Position numbers and translations under genes: made by a program. Shown one piece after another: positions 4,343-6,784 of a stretch of DNA of 6,784 nt; the first letter of the stretch is position 1; every line of letters starts with the position of its first letter. This DNA is from Anaerolineae bacterium. Its GTDB lineage: Bacteria; Chloroflexota; Anaerolineae; UBA1429. Under the pieces are notes generated by a model. It was not told the DNA's origin and made no database searches. It saw nothing but the letters and a program-made list of their open reading frames with translations. The stretch covers positions 1-6,784 of the forward strand of contig JAFGLK010000066.1 in the NCBI GenBank assembly GCA_016928125.1. The letters run 5' to 3'.

Positions 4343-6784
4343 AGGGTACCTCCACTAACACGGTCGTGCCCGCGCCGGGGCTGCTCTCCACAACAAACGT
4401 GCCCCCGAGCATCTCGGCGCGCTCGCGCAGGCCGGCCAGGCCCAGGCTTCGGCTATTTTCGGCGGCCAAGGCGTCAAAGCCGACGCCATTGTCCTCCACG
4501 AGCACAATCAGCCTGTCACCGCGCCGCTCCAGGAGCACGTCCACGCGCGTGGCGTGCGCATGTCGCACCACGTTGCTCAGCGCCTCCTGCACGATACGAT
4601 AGAGGGCCGTCTCCACATCTGGCGCCAGACGCCTGCTCAGTCCCAGGGCTTCATAGGCGACGGAGATCTGGTGCTGGCGGCTGATCCCTTCGACGTACTG
4701 GCCGAGGGCGCTGTCCAGACCCAGATGGTCCAGGCTGGCCGGGCGCAGATGAGTGGTCAGCCGGTTCAGGTCGTCCAGAACGCTGTCCAGAGCATGTCGC
4801 AGCTCGTTCACCGTAGAGCGCGCTGGTACGGCCTGCTCCACTTGGCGGTCCAGCAGGCTCAAGCGCACCTTCATCGAGATCAGTACCTGGGCGGCCTGAT
4901 CATGGAGCTCCCGAGCGATGTAACGTCGCTCCGCCTCTTGCACCTCCACCAGGCGACGAGAGAGGGCCTGCAAGCGGCTCTGTCCCGCGCGTACCTGGTC
5001 AAAGAGCCAGGCGTTCTGGACAGCGACCGCCGCCTGGCTGGCCAGCGCTTCCGCTATCTGAACATGCTCGCGAGCAAATGGCTCCCGCCCGCGCCGACAC
5101 AGCTCGCAGACGCCGATGACTTGGCCACCCACGATCATGGGCACGCCCAACCAGCAGACCACGTCGCCCGCGCCGGCCGGGCAACTCCAATCTGGGTGCG
5201 TGCATACGTCACGGATCAAAACGGTCTTTTGCGTCTCCAGTAGGGTGCCAACCGGCGAGTCCCTCTCAACGTCAATGATCCTATCCTTGATGGCCAGGCA
5301 GGCTTGGCCGCGAACCGCGCGCAGGACAAGGCGATTCCTGTCTTGTACCAGAGCAATGTTGGCGCCATCATAGGGGACCAGCTGGTACAGATAGTCCAGA
5401 AGCGTGTTCATGACCGAGTCCAGATCGAGCGTCTGGGAGAGCGCCACACTGGCGGCTGCCAGGTTCTCCGCGAGCCCCTGGGCGTGCAATGCGGCCCCAT
5501 AGAGTGCGGCATTATGGATAGCGGTGGCGGCGTGGGCCGCAAAGCCCTCCGCCAGGTGGAGGGTCTCGTAGCTGAAGGTATCGGCCTCGTCGCTGAAGGC
5601 ACACAGAGAGCCGATCAGCCGTTGCTCCACTTGCAGGGGAGTGGCGATATACGAGCGTACCCAGTCAAGCCTGGAGGGGCCTCGTCTCTGTGGATCGAGC
5701 AGCGTGCCGATGGTAGGCGCGGCCTCGAGCGACCCGTTCGCCGCGCCTGGGCCGTACAACGTCTCCATGGACAGCACGGCACCTAGAGACTCGCCTCTCT
5801 GCACCAGATCCTCGAGGCCACGCTGCCTGGCGATGTGCGCCGTCTGCTCCGATGCGGGAACCACCGCCACGGCCGGGCAGTGAACGGCGAGCCGGGTCTG
5901 CTCCAGGATGCGGTCGAGCACCTCGTTCAAATCAAGGCTGCTGTTCAGCGCCAGGGTCGCCTGGAGCAGCCCCTCGGCCGCCTCACGCTGGCGCCGATCG
6001 CTCTGGCTCATGGCCTCGAGCGCGCGGTTGGCCTGTGCCAGCTCGCGGGTGCGCTCTTGGACGCGCGTCTCCAACTCGTCTCGCGCCTTCAGCAGCGCTT
6101 CCTCGGTCCGCAGCTGCACGGTGATGTCGCTGGCATAGAAATTGACATAATCCTCATTCGGGATGGGCACTAGATCCACGGAATAGATAGTCTCGCCGCA
6201 CGGAAGGACGATCGTGCGGGCGCGCTTCGCACTGAAGGCATTCGCTACTAGCGCGCGCCAGTCATCTGGAATGGGGAAGCCTACCTGTGTGGCCCACATG
6301 GCAAGCACCCCTGCGCTCGCCTCGTTGGCATGTATGATCAAGCCATCGGGGGAGATGCGCATCACTGGACTGGGGTTCTCGCTTGGAAACCGGGCGAGAC
6401 TGCGCATCTGTTGCTCGGCTTGCCTAGCTTTCGTCACATCAATGCCGGTTGCGACGATATGCTCGACCATCCCCTGCGCATCGAGAATCGCGGTGTTCGA
6501 CCAGGTGATGAGCCGTCGGGCGCCGTCGCGCGTCACCCAGTAGTTCTCTCGCTGGTTGGGGAACTGGCCGGCGCGGAGTTGCCCGAAGGTGGCTTTCACC
6601 TCCTCGATCTCTTCCGGGATCAGGAAAAGCTCCCAGAAGGGCACGCCTCTCACCTCAGCAAAGGTATATCCGGTCAGCCTCTCGCAGGCCCGGTTAAAGC
6701 GCGTAATGCGCCCCTCTCGGTCAAGAACAAGGACGAGGGCATTGGCGGTGTCGAGCACGGCCGACACAAAGTCTCGCTCCGCAC
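4314..6784 (-). CDS. Cytoplasmic PAS-PAS-GAF-GAF-HisKA_3 sensor histidine kinase (5' end outside window)
   Basis: The frame enters from the right edge and ends with TGA at 4314-4316. Numbering here starts at the GTG at 6767, which is probably an internal valine: the codons before it read A-E-R-D-F, typical of a linker between PAS domains. PAS1 covers about 1-112 (ITRFNRACERLTGYTFAEVR, 21-40). A weaker PAS2 covers about 121-222 (NPSPVMRISPDGLIIHANEA). A coiled coil spans about 222-275 and two GAF domains about 278-422 and 446-588. A second helix (about 590-612) leads into the HisKA_3 dimerisation domain with phosphoacceptor H622 in ARELHDQAAQ. D623-x3-Q627 is the DxxxQ motif linked to phosphatase activity in NarX-type kinases, so it may act both ways. 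LRPASLDHLGLDSAL (674-688) follows. The ATPase domain has N732 in QEALSNVVRHAH, DNGVGF (759-764) and GLAGLRERAEMLGG (776-789). No membrane segment is seen in this part, so sensing is probably cytoplasmic. It phosphorylates the overlapping response regulator. The signal is unknown; the second GAF is cysteine-rich. Confidence 0.92.
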   Translation of the reverse strand, partial: AERDFVSAVLDTANALVLVLDREGRITRFNRACERLTGYTFAEVRGVPFWELFLIPEEIEEVKATFGQLRAGQFPNQRENYWVTRDGARRLITWSNTAILDAQGMVEHIVATGIDVTKARQAEQQMRSLARFPSENPSPVMRISPDGLIIHANEASAGVLAMWATQVGFPIPDDWRALVANAFSAKRARTIVLPCGETIYSVDLVPIPNEDYVNFYASDITVQLRTEEALLKARDELETRVQERTRELAQANRALEAMSQSDRRQREAAEGLLQATLALNSSLDLNEVLDRILEQTRLAVHCPAVAVVPASEQTAHIARQRGLEDLVQRGESLGAVLSMETLYGPGAANGSLEAAPTIGTLLDPQRRGPSRLDWVRSYIATPLQVEQRLIGSLCAFSDEADTFSYETLHLAEGFAAHAATAIHNAALYGAALHAQGLAENLAAASVALSQTLDLDSVMNTLLDYLYQLVPYDGANIALVQDRNRLVLRAVRGQACLAIKDRIIDVERDSPVGTLLETQKTVLIRDVCTHPDWSCPAGAGDVVCWLGVPMIVGGQVIGVCELCRRGREPFAREHVQIAEALASQAAVAVQNAWLFDQVRAGQSRLQALSRRLVEVQEAERRYIARELHDQAAQVLISMKVRLSLLDRQVEQAVPARSTVNELRHALDSVLDDLNRLTTHLRPASLDHLGLDSALGQYVEGISRQHQISVAYEALGLSRRLAPDVETALYRIVQEALSNVVRHAHATRVDVLLERRGDRLIVLVEDNGVGFDALAAENSRSLGLAGLRERAEMLGGTFVVESSPGAGTTVLVEVPYDDSDTHRR
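4348..4353 (-). promoter_or_regulatory. Ribosome binding site of the response regulator, inside the kinase gene
   Basis: The minus strand reads GGAGGT, then TACCC-type spacing to the ATG at 4342. It lies within the last codons of the histidine kinase, so ribosomes finishing the kinase can reinitiate here. This supports translational coupling of the pair and the chosen start. Confidence 0.75.

Noticed and set aside
3716..4684. Plus-strand frame of 322 codons across the regulator and kinase
   Set aside because: It is antisense to two clearly conserved genes; the product has no recognisable domain.

Overview
The window is GC-rich (roughly 60%), and every gene I can support lies on the minus strand. 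Read in transcription order from the right edge, it holds: the C-terminal 820 or so residues of a large PAS/GAF sensor histidine kinase; its NarL-type response regulator, overlapping the kinase by 29 bases; a spacer of about 290 bases with a short degenerate direct-repeat array; an intact reading frame matching only the N-terminal half of an IS1182-type transposase; a 153-base spacer; and the first 822 residues of a large secreted protein built from SdrD B-like and carboxypeptidase-regulatory-like beta-sandwich repeats. The kinase and the secreted protein both run off the window.

The combination of high GC, a soluble multi-PAS/multi-GAF HisKA_3 kinase paired with a LuxR-HTH regulator, and a large SdrD-B-type exported protein looks like Chloroflexota (Anaerolineae or relatives). 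This is inference from gene style; there is no phylogenetic marker in the window.

The kinase and regulator form one translationally coupled unit and should act as a phosphorelay from a cytoplasmic sensor to a DNA-binding regulator. The secreted protein has its own strong ribosome binding site and a leader separate from them. Nothing in the sequence shows that the two-component system controls it. The transposase-derived frame and the repeats upstream of it look like the remains of an insertion between the two.

No RNA gene, CRISPR array, complete mobile element or attachment site was seen. The points most worth checking are the catalytic-domain-less transposase frame, the CCGTAG-type repeat array upstream of it, and an unusual cysteine cluster, including a CxxC, in the second GAF domain of the kinase. 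I see no convincing evidence of a wholly new system.
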